DNA of 41,504 nucleotides from Candidatus Contendibacter sp. Its GTDB lineage: Bacteria > Pseudomonadota > Gammaproteobacteria > Competibacterales > Competibacteraceae. The first letter of the stretch is position 1. Every line of letters starts with the position of its first letter. Of the stretch, positions 10,748 through 22,746 are shown in pieces. The notes beneath the pieces are model-generated. The model was not told the DNA's origin and did not search any database. It worked only from the letters and a program-made list of their open reading frames with translations. The DNA is taken from NCBI GenBank assembly GCA_020890855.1, contig JAJHPN010000072.1, forward strand, positions 1-41,504. Reading direction: 5' to 3'. A program made the translations under genes and the position numbers.

Positions 10748-11488
10748 TCACCGGTAGCCGACGATCCGCACTTCGCTGTTCCAGTCGCCAAAGAACGGTT
10801 CGCCCTCGGCCTGTAGAATCAACTCGCGGTTTTTGGGCATGGGCAGCCAGACATTGTCGGAGTTATAGGCCCAGCCCGCTTGCGGCTGGCCGACCGCATA
10901 CAGAAAAAACGCCGCTTCCCGGTCGCCTTGCGTCTGTACCGCCAGCCGGAACCGATGCGGACCGCCCTTGACATAGCCGGTCGCCACTTGGGCATACACC
11001 AGAATTTCCCGGGCCTGATCCGGCACGAGCGCTGGAATCCGCCGGGTTTCGCGCTTGCCGCCGTTGGGCAACTCGCCCAGCGGCGCATCTACCGCCCAGA
11101 AATCAGCGGTCCCGGTTCCACCCGGCGGCGCGGCGTTCTGCTTCATCGTTCGCTGGACCTCGCTGACTGCGATGCGGGCGCCCCGCATCTCCTGACGCAG
11201 ACCACCGAGAGCTTGCCGCGCCTGTTGATCCTGTTTTTGGCGCTGGCGGCCCTGTTCCTGCACCGTGACCAGGGTCTGCTCGATCCGCGCCAACTGGCCG
11301 CTCATCGCGTCCAATTTGGCCCCCAGCGCGGGGGAGGGCGCCGACGGCGCGGCGGCTGGCCGGGTCGCTGGCGGCGCTGGTTTTCCGATCAGCGCTTGCC
11401 ACCAGGCGCAACCCGGCGTCAACGCCAGGATCAGCGCCGGCGCGATCCAGGTTCTTAACTGCCTTCCGATTAACTTCATTAACTTCAT
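10748..11488 (-). CDS. Putative lipoprotein with a coiled-coil segment
   Basis: A 246-residue protein with a lipoprotein signal: basic start ([12 protein letters not shown]), hydrophobic core and LTPGC as lipobox. A Pro/Ala-rich linker follows, then a coiled-coil-like helix (about 55-110, rich in Gln and Arg) and a C-terminal domain of about 120 residues with many aromatic residues ([35 protein letters not shown]). I do not recognise the family. The start is ATG 11488; an in-frame ATG at 11548 would add a hydrophilic Arg-rich tail before the signal peptide. It diverges from the VWA/PP2C/kinase operon across 113 bp, so the two may share a control region and a process at the envelope; that link is inference. 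Confidence 0.7.
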   Translation of the reverse strand: MKLMKLIGRQLRTWIAPALILALTPGCAWWQALIGKPAPPATRPAAAPSAPSPALGAKLDAMSGQLARIEQTLVTVQEQGRQRQKQDQQARQALGGLRQEMRGARIAVSEVQRTMKQNAAPPGGTGTADFWAVDAPLGELPNGGKRETRRIPALVPDQAREILVYAQVATGYVKGGPHRFRLAVQTQGDREAAFFLYAVGQPQAGWAYNSDNVWLPMPKNRELILQAEGEPFFGDWNSEVRIVGYR

Positions 11489-11601
11489 CCGGCTTTTCCG
11501 GTCTACTTCCGCGGATACACGCCGTTTATTATACCGGGGCCGATTCATTGGCGCGGTATTTCCGCATGGCGGACTCCACGCCGCCCGAGAGGATTCATCT
11601 G

Positions 11602-12303
11602 ATGCATGAACTTGACCTTGATCTTTCCCGACAGACCCCGTTTGGGGTGGATTTCAGCGGCGCTGAATTTGCCGACAACCCGGAGCCGCGCTGTCCCTGT
11701 GTCCTGCTGCTCGACAATTCCTGGTCGATGAACGGTCAGCCGATGGCCGAACTGAATCACGGGCTGGCCGCGTTTAAAGAGGAATTGCTGGCGGACAGTC
11801 TGGCCGCCAAGCGGGTTGAAATCGCGATTGTCACCTTTGGCCCGGTGCAGGTCGTGACCGAATTCCAGACCGCCGAGCAGTTCATTCCGCCGCCGCTGAC
11901 CGCGCAAAAGGACACGCCAATGGGTCAGGCGATCATTCAGGGTCTGGACTTGCTGGATCAGCGCAAGGCGCTCTACCGGGAACATGGCATTCCGTTTTTC
12001 CGCCCCTGGGTGTTCCTGCTGACCGACGGCAGTCCGACCGATGACTGGAAAGTCGCGGCGGATGCGGTGCGGCTGGGCGAGGAGAAACGCGCCTTCGCCT
12101 TCTTCGCGGTGGGGGTGGACGAAGCCAATCTCGACATCCTGCAACAGATTTCGGTGCGCCGGCCGTTGCGGCTGAAAGGACTGCGCTTTCGTGAACTGTT
12201 CCAGTGGCTGTCAAACTCGATGCGCTCGGTGTCGCGCTCGATCCCGGGGACGGAGGTGCCGCTGGTCAATCCGGCCAGTCCTGACGGCTGGGCCTCGGTG
12301 TGA
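11602..12303 (+). CDS. von Willebrand factor A domain protein, TerY-like
   Basis: A 233-residue cytosolic VWA protein. The metal-ion-dependent adhesion site begins with DNSWS (Asp38-Ser42), continues with a Thr in QKDTPMG, and has the later aspartate in [10 protein letters not shown]. It matches the TerY type, in which the VWA protein stands alone. The start is ATG 11602 (MHELDLDL), with GAGAGGA upstream; earlier in-frame starts overlap the likely promoter. The stop overlaps the GTG of the PP2C gene by four bases, and a kinase gene follows, so the three proteins are made together. In the TerY-P triads described by Anantharaman and co-workers the VWA protein is a likely scaffold or substrate of the kinase/phosphatase pair. 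Confidence 0.88.
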   Translation: MHELDLDLSRQTPFGVDFSGAEFADNPEPRCPCVLLLDNSWSMNGQPMAELNHGLAAFKEELLADSLAAKRVEIAIVTFGPVQVVTEFQTAEQFIPPPLTAQKDTPMGQAIIQGLDLLDQRKALYREHGIPFFRPWVFLLTDGSPTDDWKVAADAVRLGEEKRAFAFFAVGVDEANLDILQQISVRRPLRLKGLRFRELFQWLSNSMRSVSRSIPGTEVPLVNPASPDGWASV

Positions 12304-13184
12304 GCGGAGCCAGCGGCTGGCGCTATGTCGGCGCCAGCGTCCCCGGCGTGGCCCATCTGGCTGACCACATTGACTGTCAGGACGCCTGGGCGGCGCAACG
12401 GCTGGAGGCTGATTCGGTGCTGGTTCTGGCGGTCGCTGACGGGGCGGGCAGCGCCGCTGAGTCCCGCGCCGGGGCGGCGCTAACCTGTCAGACCCTGCTG
12501 ACCGAATGTGTGGCCTGGCTATCCCGGTCGCCCGCGGGCGACTGGACGCCGGCGGTCGCACTATCGATGCTGCAACACATTCAGAACGTGTTGGCGCAGC
12601 AGGCGGCGCAACTCCAGCAGCCGGTTCGGGAATTAGCCTGCACCCTGCTGGGCGCAGTGCTGACGGTGGATCGGGCGCTGTTCCTGCAAGTCGGCGATGG
12701 CGCCATCGTGATCGGCGATGGCGCCGGTTATCGCCCGGTGTTCTGGCCGCAGGGCGGCGAATATCCCAATGAAACCCACTTTGTCACCGACCCGACCGCC
12801 GCCGCCCGGCTCGAATGCGTCATCCTGGCCGAACCGGTTGCTGAAGTCGCCTTGTTGACCGATGGGTTGCAGTCGCTGGCCCTGCACTATCACAGCCGGC
12901 AGGCGCATCTCCCCTTTTTCCGCCCGCTGTTTCAGCGGCTGCGCGACTATCCCGCTACCGGCGAGTCGGCGGAGCTGACGACGGCGCTGGAGCGGTTTCT
13001 GTCCAGCCCGGCGATTAACCAGCGCACCCATGATGACAAGACCCTGATTCTGGCGGTTCGCTTGCCGGCTGACCTCCCGCTGGCGGAAGCAGGGTTGGCG
13101 ATTGAACCCCTGGCCAAGGTCGCCGATCCCCTTCACTCCGCCCCATCCATACTTCAGGAAGATGGCCCTGATGAGGCTGGTTAG
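12300..13184 (+). CDS. PP2C-family protein phosphatase
   Basis: A 294-residue metal-dependent Ser/Thr phosphatase. [15 protein letters not shown] (Asp47-Gly48) gives the first metal-binding aspartate; [12 protein letters not shown] is the central strand with the G-D-G motif; ALLTDGL and [11 protein letters not shown] are the later aspartate motifs. The start is GTG at 12300, overlapping the VWA stop (GTGA), and the stop overlaps the kinase gene by 14 bases, so translation is coupled through the triad. It probably removes phosphate placed by the neighbouring kinase. No membrane segment is seen. Confidence 0.88.
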   Translation: MSGASGWRYVGASVPGVAHLADHIDCQDAWAAQRLEADSVLVLAVADGAGSAAESRAGAALTCQTLLTECVAWLSRSPAGDWTPAVALSMLQHIQNVLAQQAAQLQQPVRELACTLLGAVLTVDRALFLQVGDGAIVIGDGAGYRPVFWPQGGEYPNETHFVTDPTAAARLECVILAEPVAEVALLTDGLQSLALHYHSRQAHLPFFRPLFQRLRDYPATGESAELTTALERFLSSPAINQRTHDDKTLILAVRLPADLPLAEAGLAIEPLAKVADPLHSAPSILQEDGPDEAG

Positions 13185-15162
13185 CGGCGCCGATCATCCG
13201 GTGGAGCTGGGCAAGGAGCTGGGGCGCGGCGGTGAAGGCGCGGTTTACGAGATCGTGGGCCGGCCCGGTTTCGTCGCCAAGCGCTATCACCAGCCGGTGG
13301 ACGCCGACAAGGCGCTGAAGCTGCAAGGCATGGCCCGCCAGGCCCACCCCAGCCTGCTGGCGATTGCCGCCTGGCCGGTGGATGTGTTGCGCGCTGGTTC
13401 GCACGGCCCGATCCAGGGTTTCATCATGCCCAGGGTCAGCGGCTATCAGGAGATTCACAGCCTCTATGGTCCCTCGCATCGCAAGCGCGCCTTTCCCCAA
13501 GCCGACTGGTCGTTTCTGGTGCACGCCGCCCGTAATCTGGCCAGCGCCTTCGAGACCATCCATGCCCGAGGTCATGTCATTGGCGATGTCAATCCCGGCA
13601 ATGTGGTGGTGTCGGCCCAGGCGCTGGTCAAGCTGATCGACTGCGATTCGTTCCAGATTACCGTCGGTGAGCGGCTCTTTCTCTGTGAAGTCGGCGTGCC
13701 GCAGTTTACCGCCCCGGAGTTGCAGGAGCGGCCTTTTCGCGGCTTGCGGCGCAGCCCGGATCACGATGCGTTCGGCTTGGCGTTGCTCTGCTTCCACCTG
13801 CTGTTCATGGGTCGCCACCCATTCGCCGGACGCTACCGGGGCAAGGGCGACCTGCCGATTGAACGCGCCATTCGCGACTACCGCTTCGCCTTCGGCCAGC
13901 ACGCCGCCGCCCAATCGATGGAGCCGCCGCCGCACACCCTGCCTTTTTCCGCGCTGCCCCGTCCGGTCGCGGGTTTGTTCGAGCAAGCGTTTGTCCCCCT
14001 GACTCCCGGCCAGCGCCGCCCGGCGCCCCGGGAATGGTTGCTGGCGCTGGAGCGGCTTAATCGCGAGCTGCGATCTTGCCGGCGCAACGCCCTGCATAAA
14101 TATCCCGGTTCGTTGCCGGACTGTCCCTGGTGCGCCCTGGAGCAGGCCAGCGGGACGGTTTTTTTCGTGGCGCCGCGTCTGGCTGTAGTCAGTCCGGTCG
14201 CCGGTCATCCGGACTTTGATGTGGAGCGGGTCTGGAGCCAAATCATGGCGGTCGCTCCGCCCGGTGGTGAGGCGATGCCTCATCCGGAAGCGCCGACGCT
14301 GGTGACGGCAACCCCGCTGCCGGACGTGTTGCAGCGCGCCCAACACGATAACGCGCTCAAGGCGGCGGTCCTGGTCGGCATGGCTTTAGCGGCTTTGCTG
14401 ATGCAGCCAGGACTGTTCTGGCTGTGGCCGCTATTGGCTGCCGCCGGCTGGTCGTTATTACGAAATCCGGTGGTGCGGCGTGAGTACCAGCGTCGTCGGC
14501 TAGCGCTGTTCGCCGCCCGCCGGGAACTGACCCGGTTGCGAGGCGAGTGGCGGGAACATGCCACCGAACAGCCGTTTCTGAACCGGTTGCAGGGTTTGCA
14601 AACCCTGCGCGACCGTTACCGGAGTCTGGCGGCGGATTTACAACGGGATTTGCAACAGTTGGACGCCGACCAGCGCCGGATGCAATTGCAGACGTTTCTG
14701 GAAGGCTTCTTTGTGGATGCCGCCCAACTTCCCGAAATCCGGGTGACGGACCGCATGGCGCTGGAATCCTATGGAATTGAGACCGCCGCCGACGTCACTC
14801 CCGAAGTCCTGCGGATGGTTCCGGGTTTTGGTCAGCGGCTGGGCCGGCAACGGACAGCGGCGCTGCTGGCGTGGCGTCAGACCCTGGAGCGGCAGTTCCG
14901 CTATGATCCTCGCCAGGGCGTCGATCCTGCTGCGATGGCGGATTTGCGCCAGCGTTACGCCCAGCGCCGGGCGCATCTTGAGCAGGAGCTTATGGCGGGC
15001 GGCGAAGAACTGGCTAAACTCAAAGCGGATATTCTCAAGCGCCGCGCCCAGATCAACATCGCCCTGATTCGTCAGGCCATGCTGGAGAGCCAAGCCCAAG
15101 CCGATCTGCGGGTGTTTTATCCCGGTCCTGGCGAGCTTTGGCGACGGCGCAACCGCAGCTAA
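13171..15162 (+). CDS. Membrane-anchored Ser/Thr protein kinase with zinc-ribbon-like and helix-hairpin-helix regions
   Basis: A 663-residue protein. Kinase domain at about 10-300: glycine loop LGRGGEGAVYEI (17-28), ATP-binding Lys37 in FVAKRYH, catalytic Asp139 in GDVNPGNVVV and metal-binding Asp158 in LIDCDSF (DCD in place of DFG). A possible zinc site follows (Cys303, Cys318, Cys321 in PDCPWC). Two hydrophobic segments lie at about 397-427, a coiled coil at about 435-510, and a helix-hairpin-helix at about 533-570 (LESYGIETAADV, VPGFGQRLG). This order matches the kinase of TerY-P triads, whose C-terminal HHH suggests nucleic-acid binding (family knowledge). ATG 13171 is preferred over 13162 because AGGAAG lies nine bases before it. 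Confidence 0.88.
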   Translation: MRLVSGADHPVELGKELGRGGEGAVYEIVGRPGFVAKRYHQPVDADKALKLQGMARQAHPSLLAIAAWPVDVLRAGSHGPIQGFIMPRVSGYQEIHSLYGPSHRKRAFPQADWSFLVHAARNLASAFETIHARGHVIGDVNPGNVVVSAQALVKLIDCDSFQITVGERLFLCEVGVPQFTAPELQERPFRGLRRSPDHDAFGLALLCFHLLFMGRHPFAGRYRGKGDLPIERAIRDYRFAFGQHAAAQSMEPPPHTLPFSALPRPVAGLFEQAFVPLTPGQRRPAPREWLLALERLNRELRSCRRNALHKYPGSLPDCPWCALEQASGTVFFVAPRLAVVSPVAGHPDFDVERVWSQIMAVAPPGGEAMPHPEAPTLVTATPLPDVLQRAQHDNALKAAVLVGMALAALLMQPGLFWLWPLLAAAGWSLLRNPVVRREYQRRRLALFAARRELTRLRGEWREHATEQPFLNRLQGLQTLRDRYRSLAADLQRDLQQLDADQRRMQLQTFLEGFFVDAAQLPEIRVTDRMALESYGIETAADVTPEVLRMVPGFGQRLGRQRTAALLAWRQTLERQFRYDPRQGVDPAAMADLRQRYAQRRAHLEQELMAGGEELAKLKADILKRRAQINIALIRQAMLESQAQADLRVFYPGPGELWRRRNRS

Positions 15163-15185
15163 GGTCGCGCACCCGGAGAGTTATC

Positions 15186-15791
15186 ATGGGCAGACGCAAC
15201 GAACATACCCGCGAGGAACTCCGCGAAATTGCGCTACGAGCCGCCGAGAGCCTAGTGGCCGCGCAGGGACTGGCCGGCTTGAGCGCCCGCAAGGTGGTGG
15301 GGCGCATCGGCTATACTGTGGGTAGCCTCTATATGGTGTTTCGCAGTCTTGATGAACTGATCCTGCAGACCAATGAGCGAACTCTGGACGCTCTGTACGA
15401 GAAACTGGCCGCAGCAGTGGCGGATCGGCCACCGCCGGGAGTGGCTATCCGGGCGCTGGCGCGGGCCTACATTGCCTTTGCGCTGACTGAAACCCCCCGC
15501 TGGCTGGCGATTTACCAGCACCGGTTGCCGGAAGGACAAATCGTGCCGGACTCGTTCAGTGAGAAGGTGGCGCGAATGTTTGAGCTGGTGCAGCGCGAGT
15601 TGGCGCTGCTGGCGCCTCGACGTTCCCCGGACGACATCGCCCTGGCCGCGCGCGCCCTGTGGAGTGGGGTTCACGGGGTTTGCATTCTGGGGTTTGATCG
15701 GAAGCTGGAGTCTGTCGGTGGTCGTTCGGTTGAGCAGGTTGCCGATTCACTGCTGGACAACTATCTGTCCGGATTTATCGACGCTGATTAA
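15186..15791 (+). CDS. TetR/AcrR-family transcriptional regulator
   Basis: A 201-residue regulator. The N-terminal helix-turn-helix covers about residues 8-55, with LSARKVVGRIGYTVGSLYMV as the recognition part typical of TetR proteins. The C-terminal domain has the TetR_C-like pattern with ALTETPRWLAIYQHRLPEG, where an inducer would bind. The start is ATG 15186 with GGAGAG upstream. It lies 23 bp after the kinase gene on the same strand and could be read from the same transcript, or it may control the downstream thiolase gene; neither is proven. Confidence 0.88.
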   Translation: MGRRNEHTREELREIALRAAESLVAAQGLAGLSARKVVGRIGYTVGSLYMVFRSLDELILQTNERTLDALYEKLAAAVADRPPPGVAIRALARAYIAFALTETPRWLAIYQHRLPEGQIVPDSFSEKVARMFELVQRELALLAPRRSPDDIALAARALWSGVHGVCILGFDRKLESVGGRSVEQVADSLLDNYLSGFIDAD

Positions 15792-15894
15792 GAAAGCGCT
15801 GTCGATATCCGAAACCTGGCGCTGGAACGTTATCCGGTAATTTATATCATCATCAGATACCGCCATCCTCCCCGAAATTTCATCCGGGGAAAAA

Positions 15895-15931
15895 TTGACA
15901 GACAGCAAAGATAGGCTTTACTTTGCAAAGT
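15895..15931 (+). promoter_or_regulatory. Candidate phaA promoter with overlapping palindromic operator
   Basis: TTGACA at 15895-15900 is a perfect -35 box. With a 16-bp spacer it is followed by TTTACT (15917-15922), a fair -10 box. A perfect 12-bp palindrome, ACTTTGCAAAGT (15920-15931), overlaps the -10 region and is well placed for a repressor. Which regulator binds is unknown; the adjacent TetR protein or a PHA-pathway repressor are candidates. The leader to the phaA start is about 130 bp. Confidence 0.5.
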
Positions 15932-16059
15932 CAACCCGTGCAGTTAGGCCAACCCGCGCGGATACAGGGAATCAAGACTTTTACCAACCCGGTTTGGAAT
16001 CAGCCAAACCAACACCCCAACCCTCTCACCACAAACTACGAAAATTTGAGGAAATACTG

Positions 16060-17265
16060 ATGGCTCTTAAAGAAGTCGTAATTGTTAGCGCCGCACGGAC
16101 CGCTATTGGCAAATTTATGGGCACCCTGAAAGATGTCTCAGCCCGTGAGTTGGCGATGACCGCCGCCAAAGGCGCGATTGAACGGTCTGGCGTTCCTGCT
16201 GACCAGATCGACGAAATCTGTATGGGTCAATTGTACGGCGGTATGCAGGGTTCGCTGCCGGCGCGGCAGGTTGGCAAGCGGGTTGGATTGCCGGATCGCA
16301 GCAGTGCGGTTTCCGTCAATCAGAACTGCACCTCCGGGATGCGCGCGCTGGAAATCGCCTGCCACAACATCATGCTGGGCCAGACTGAAATCGGGCTGGT
16401 GGTTGGTGTTGAGAGCATGACCAACGCCCCTTATCTGCTGCCCAAGGGCCGGATGGGCTATCGGATGGGCCAGGGCAACATCGAAGACAGCATGATTCAC
16501 GATGGTCTGTTCGATGAGTTGGTGCCGGGTCACATGGCGATGACCGCCGAGAATGTCGCGGTCAAGTATGGCATTACCCGCCAGGAATGCGACGAACTGG
16601 CGTTGATCAGTCACTCACGCTGCACCGAGGCGACCAAGAACGGGACGTTCAAACGCGAGATCGTCCCGGTTGAACTCAAGTCCAAGAAAGGCTCGACTTT
16701 CTTCGATACCGACGAGAATTTCATCCCCGACGCCAGCATGGAGAAAATCGCCAAGCTGTCGCCGGCCTTCAAGAAAGACGGTGTGGTGACTGCGGCGAAT
16801 GCCTCCAGCATCAATGACGGCGCCAGCGCGGTAGTGGTCATGTCGTTGGACAAAGCCAAGGAACTGGGCATCAAGCCGTTGATGAAGCTGGTCAGTATTT
16901 GCAATGCCGGCGTTGCTGCGGAAGTGATGGGTCTCGGTCCGGCGGCGGCGATTCCCAAGGCTCTCCAGCAGGCGGGTCTGAAGTTCACCGACATCGATTA
17001 TTGGGAGGTCAACGAGGCGTTTGCCGCGCAGTGGCTGGGCGTAGGGCGGATGCTGAAGGAAGACCACAATATGATCCTGACTCCCGATAATTGCAATTTC
17101 AATGGTTCCGGGATTGCGCTAGGCCATCCGGTGGGTTCCACCGGTCTGCGGATCGTGGTGAGCCTGTACTACGAACTGGAGAAGCTGGGCAAGACCACGG
17201 GCGGCGCGTCGTTGTGCGTCGGCACCGGGCCAGCGATGGCTTCGCTGTGGACCCGCAATATCTAG
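16060..17265 (+). CDS. phaA: Acetyl-CoA C-acetyltransferase (thiolase)
   Basis: A 401-residue thiolase that condenses two acetyl-CoA to acetoacetyl-CoA, the first step of polyhydroxybutyrate synthesis; it can also run in the degradative direction. Active-site residues are all present: Cys90 in NQNCTSGMRAL, NEAFA, His356 in GHPVGSTG and Cys386 in CVGTGPA. Normal length. The start is ATG 16060 with GAGGAAA upstream; an in-frame ATG at 15895 would fall on the promoter. The name phaA rests on the presence of phaC 6 kb away and full-length biosynthetic-type sequence; phaB is not in the window. A clear terminator follows. Confidence 0.93.
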   Translation: MALKEVVIVSAARTAIGKFMGTLKDVSARELAMTAAKGAIERSGVPADQIDEICMGQLYGGMQGSLPARQVGKRVGLPDRSSAVSVNQNCTSGMRALEIACHNIMLGQTEIGLVVGVESMTNAPYLLPKGRMGYRMGQGNIEDSMIHDGLFDELVPGHMAMTAENVAVKYGITRQECDELALISHSRCTEATKNGTFKREIVPVELKSKKGSTFFDTDENFIPDASMEKIAKLSPAFKKDGVVTAANASSINDGASAVVVMSLDKAKELGIKPLMKLVSICNAGVAAEVMGLGPAAAIPKALQQAGLKFTDIDYWEVNEAFAAQWLGVGRMLKEDHNMILTPDNCNFNGSGIALGHPVGSTGLRIVVSLYYELEKLGKTTGGASLCVGTGPAMASLWTRNI

Positions 17266-17286
17266 GCTGAAGCGGGTTCAGGAAAG

Positions 17287-17309
17287 GCGGCCCAAGAGGG
17301 CCGCTTTTT
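17287..17309 (+). terminator. Rho-independent terminator of phaA
   Basis: A perfect 7-bp GC stem (GCGGCCC / GGGCCGC) with a 4-base loop AAGA is followed by five T residues, 22 bp after the phaA stop. Confidence 0.9.
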
Positions 17310-17366
17310 AAATCCCCATTTTTATATCATCATCTATTATGACAGGACATCATCAATCTGATTTGA

Positions 17367-20049
<2,683 letters not shown>

Positions 20050-20151
20050 GGTCGGTCACCGGCTAGTGCAACGCCGGCAACAGGGCGGGGCAGTGATAAT
20101 ATGCCGCCTCCAACACATCTTTCGCCATCCACTACAGGAACGAATACAACG

Positions 20152-21270
20152 ATGATCGTCATTCTGGATTCCAGCATTACCGAACAGTCCGAGGAATATC
20201 GACAGACCTTTGAATACCTGTCTCGATTGCCCAATGTCACTATCCACGTTCACAACGTGCAGGGCGCCCAGAAGACGCTGACTGAAATTTACCTGATTGG
20301 CGATACCCACCAATTATCGATTGAAGATATCGGGATGCTGCCAGGGGTGGAGCGGGTGATTCGAGTATCGGAAGAATACCGGATTCTGGGCAGACATCGG
20401 GATGGACAGCGAGCCAGCGGGTTTGAATATAACGGGGTGCTATTTAGTCAGGATAATCTGAACGTGTTCGCCGGACTCTGCGCCGTCGATACCCCGGAAC
20501 ATGTGGAGCAAATGCTCAGGGCGCTGCGAGATCATGGTCAGGTGTGCACCCGGATGGGCGCGTACAAGCCCCGCACCAGTCCCTACGCCTTTCAGGGCCA
20601 CGGCAAGGCGTGTTTGCCCTATGTTTTTGATCTGGCCGGAAAATATGGAATGAAAGTGATCGCAATGGAAGTGACGCACGAAAGCCATGTCGAAGAAATT
20701 CATGAGTGTTTGGAACAGGCGGGTCACCCGACAGGGGTGATGGTGCAGATCGGCACCCGCAACACCCAGAATTTCGAGTTGCTGAAAGCGGTTGGGCGAC
20801 AGCAGGCGTTCCCAGTGCTGTTTAAACGCGGTTTTGGCATTACCCTCAATGAATCGCTGAACGCCGCCGAGTATCTGGCCAGCGAGGGCAATTCGCGGGT
20901 GGTGTTCTGCCTGCGCGGGGTGAAGACCAATATGGGCGATCCGCACCGCAACCTGGTGGATTTCAGCCAGACACCGGTATTGAAGCGGTTAACCCGAATG
21001 CCGGTGTGTGTGGATCCTTCGCATTCGGTGGGTTCCCGCGAGCGATCGCCGGACGGCATTTTTGATCTGATGCATGTCGCCGCACAGGGCGTCGTCGCCG
21101 GAGCGAACATGGTGCTGATTGACTTTCACCCGGAACCGGCCAAGGCGCTGGTGGACGGCCCGCAGGCCATGTTATTAAGCGAGCTGGGCTGGTTTCTGGA
21201 GGATGTGGCGCTAGCGCGGGAATGCTATGAAAAGCGTCAAGTACGGGCAGAACGGCAACGGGTGGGTTAA
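20152..21270 (+). CDS. aroF: 3-deoxy-7-phosphoheptulonate synthase, type I-beta with N-terminal regulatory domain
   Basis: A 372-residue DAHP synthase that joins PEP and erythrose 4-phosphate as the first step of aromatic amino acid synthesis. The N-terminal ~75 residues form a ferredoxin-like domain as in Thermotoga-type enzymes, where it gives feedback control. The barrel follows with GAYKPRTSPYAFQGHG (137-151) for PEP phosphate, FKRGFG, CLRGVKT and CVDPSHSVGSR. CLRGVKT replaces the more usual CERGIRTF, so it is somewhat divergent within the family. The start is ATG 20152 (MIVILDSS), which matches the domain start; an ATG at 20101 would add a Pro/Thr-rich stretch. Confidence 0.9.
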   Translation: MIVILDSSITEQSEEYRQTFEYLSRLPNVTIHVHNVQGAQKTLTEIYLIGDTHQLSIEDIGMLPGVERVIRVSEEYRILGRHRDGQRASGFEYNGVLFSQDNLNVFAGLCAVDTPEHVEQMLRALRDHGQVCTRMGAYKPRTSPYAFQGHGKACLPYVFDLAGKYGMKVIAMEVTHESHVEEIHECLEQAGHPTGVMVQIGTRNTQNFELLKAVGRQQAFPVLFKRGFGITLNESLNAAEYLASEGNSRVVFCLRGVKTNMGDPHRNLVDFSQTPVLKRLTRMPVCVDPSHSVGSRERSPDGIFDLMHVAAQGVVAGANMVLIDFHPEPAKALVDGPQAMLLSELGWFLEDVALARECYEKRQVRAERQRVG

Positions 21271-21305
21271 GAAACCAGGCGAAATTCTCTCGCGCTATGC
21301 GGTGT

Positions 21306-21355
21306 AAGGAGGGTATTTATAACATCATCTTCTTCTTTCCAATAAGACCCTCCTT
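21306..21355. repeat. Inverted repeat at the 3' ends of aroF and the J-domain gene
   Basis: AAGGAGGGT (21306-21314) and ACCCTCCTT (21347-21355) are perfect 9-bp arms around a 32-base AT-rich loop. The right arm lies within the last codons of the minus-strand J-domain gene. It may act as a weak bidirectional terminator between the two convergent genes. Confidence 0.4.
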
Positions 21356-22035
21356 GCCTGATTTAACCTCGCCGCCAAATAAGCAGAACCGCCATGATCC
21401 GGGTGCAAACGCTGCATCAAGCGGCGATACGCCTCTTGAATCTGCTCCTGACTGGCGTCCGACGACAAGCCCAGCACTTCATAAGCTTCGTCCCGATCCA
21501 TCATCCTGCTACGAGCAGCGGTTCCAGTCGCAGCTTCGGCCTGCCGGAACCGCTCCCGCCAATCCGGATCGCCCTGCCGATCCAGATAAGCTTCCAGCAC
21601 TGCAATCGATTGCGGATCAAGCTGACATTCCCGCCACAACGCCAACAGATCCGGAAAGGACAAATCCAGCAGCAAGCGCCCGGCAAAGCGCCCGGTCTGC
21701 ACCACGCCCGACATCGCGCCTGTCGCATGATCCAGAGTCATCCGCAGAAAACGGGTTGTCACCTCTGACGCGCCGCCAGCACCCGGCGCCGACCCTGATG
21801 AAGGGGAGGGCAAAGACGGATTCAACCAACGCCACAGAAAAGGCGCCAGCACCGTCAGCAGCGGCAACGCCACCTCGGCGCCGCCGCGAACCGCCAACAG
21901 CAGCAGCACCGCGCTAACCCCAACAACAACAGCAATCCGCCGAATTTTCTGGCTCCAGCCCAGACGATGCAACTGGCGAAACAGAAAGTAAGCTCCGATC
22001 AGCGCGGCAAGCAGCAAAATCAGCCGAGGCAGCAT
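21325..22035 (-). CDS. Membrane protein with C-terminal J domain
   Basis: A 236-residue protein with two N-terminal hydrophobic segments (about 3-18 and 33-69), a linker, a middle helical region (about 95-170) and a C-terminal J domain (about 180-236) with the HPD tripeptide at 211-213 in RLHPDHGGS. The layout resembles the Tim14/Pam18-like J proteins of proteobacteria. The middle region FLRMTLDHATGAMSGVVQTG is shared by the family (from memory, not searched). It would recruit and stimulate an Hsp70 at the inner membrane. It lies 9 bp downstream of the VWA gene and so probably in an operon with it and phaC. Confidence 0.85.
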   Translation of the reverse strand: MLPRLILLLAALIGAYFLFRQLHRLGWSQKIRRIAVVVGVSAVLLLLAVRGGAEVALPLLTVLAPFLWRWLNPSLPSPSSGSAPGAGGASEVTTRFLRMTLDHATGAMSGVVQTGRFAGRLLLDLSFPDLLALWRECQLDPQSIAVLEAYLDRQGDPDWRERFRQAEAATGTAARSRMMDRDEAYEVLGLSSDASQEQIQEAYRRLMQRLHPDHGGSAYLAARLNQARRVLLERRR

Positions 22036-22044
22036 GACAGAACC

Positions 22045-22737
22045 TCACCTCTGCCGGATCAACTGACGAACCAGTTCACCCTGCTGGCCAAGCGCCGCCA
22101 ATGCTTGACGACCGCCAACAGCATACACAGCAACCGCTTTCAGCAACTCACGCAATTGCTGAGCGCTACCGGCATCAAAGGCGCAATACGCGCCATGCGT
22201 AAGCCGGGCAATTTCCCGGAAACCCCGCGCCGCCTCCGGATCACCGCCTTCCTGAAAGGCAAACACCGGCACTCCCAGCACACCTAATTCCCCAGCGACA
22301 TGACACAACGGATCGATGGATTCCTCCAGACAATCGCCCACCAGCGCCAGCGCATTGATCCGATGCCGACGAGTTTCCTGAAGCGTGTGTTGCAACACCC
22401 GACCGATTTGGGTCAGACCGCCACGACATTGAACTCCAGTCATCCGCTGCTGCAATTGAGCGGAATCCGTCAACCACGGCTCCACCTGAAACTCACCATA
22501 ACCCCGATACCAGACCAGTTGCAACGCCAATCCGCCCAGCGCCGCCACCGCTGCAAACATATCACCCTGTAACTGACAGGCGCGATCCCAAGTCGGTTGG
22601 CGACTGGCCGTAGCGTCCAGGGCAAAGATCAGTCGACCTCGGGATATTGCGAGAGCCGGTGTCCGCGCCACCTGCTTTAAAAACTCAGCCACCTCGGACG
22701 GACGGGAGGAGGCAGCAACGTCAAGCAGTTTCTTCAC
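22045..22737 (-). CDS. von Willebrand A-like domain protein
   Basis: A 230-residue cytosolic protein with a Rossmann-like VWA fold. LIFALDATASRQPTWD (about 36-51) takes the place of the usual D-x-S-x-S with D-A-T-A-S, and the middle has TQIGRVLQHTL (MIDAS Thr) and NALALVGDCLEESID. It lies between phaC (9 bp before) and the J-domain gene (9 bp after) on the minus strand. I see no signal peptide. The role is unknown; the close spacing suggests cotranscription with PHA synthase, so it may take part in granule-related chaperone work, which is inference. Confidence 0.75.
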   Translation of the reverse strand: MKKLLDVAASSRPSEVAEFLKQVARTPALAISRGRLIFALDATASRQPTWDRACQLQGDMFAAVAALGGLALQLVWYRGYGEFQVEPWLTDSAQLQQRMTGVQCRGGLTQIGRVLQHTLQETRRHRINALALVGDCLEESIDPLCHVAGELGVLGVPVFAFQEGGDPEAARGFREIARLTHGAYCAFDAGSAQQLRELLKAVAVYAVGGRQALAALGQQGELVRQLIRQR

Positions 22738-22746
22738 GGCGCGACC

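Noticed and set aside
11602-15162. Tellurium-resistance operon
   Set aside because: Only the VWA/PP2C/kinase part is present; no TerB, TerC, TerD or TerZ genes occur, so tellurite resistance should not be inferred.
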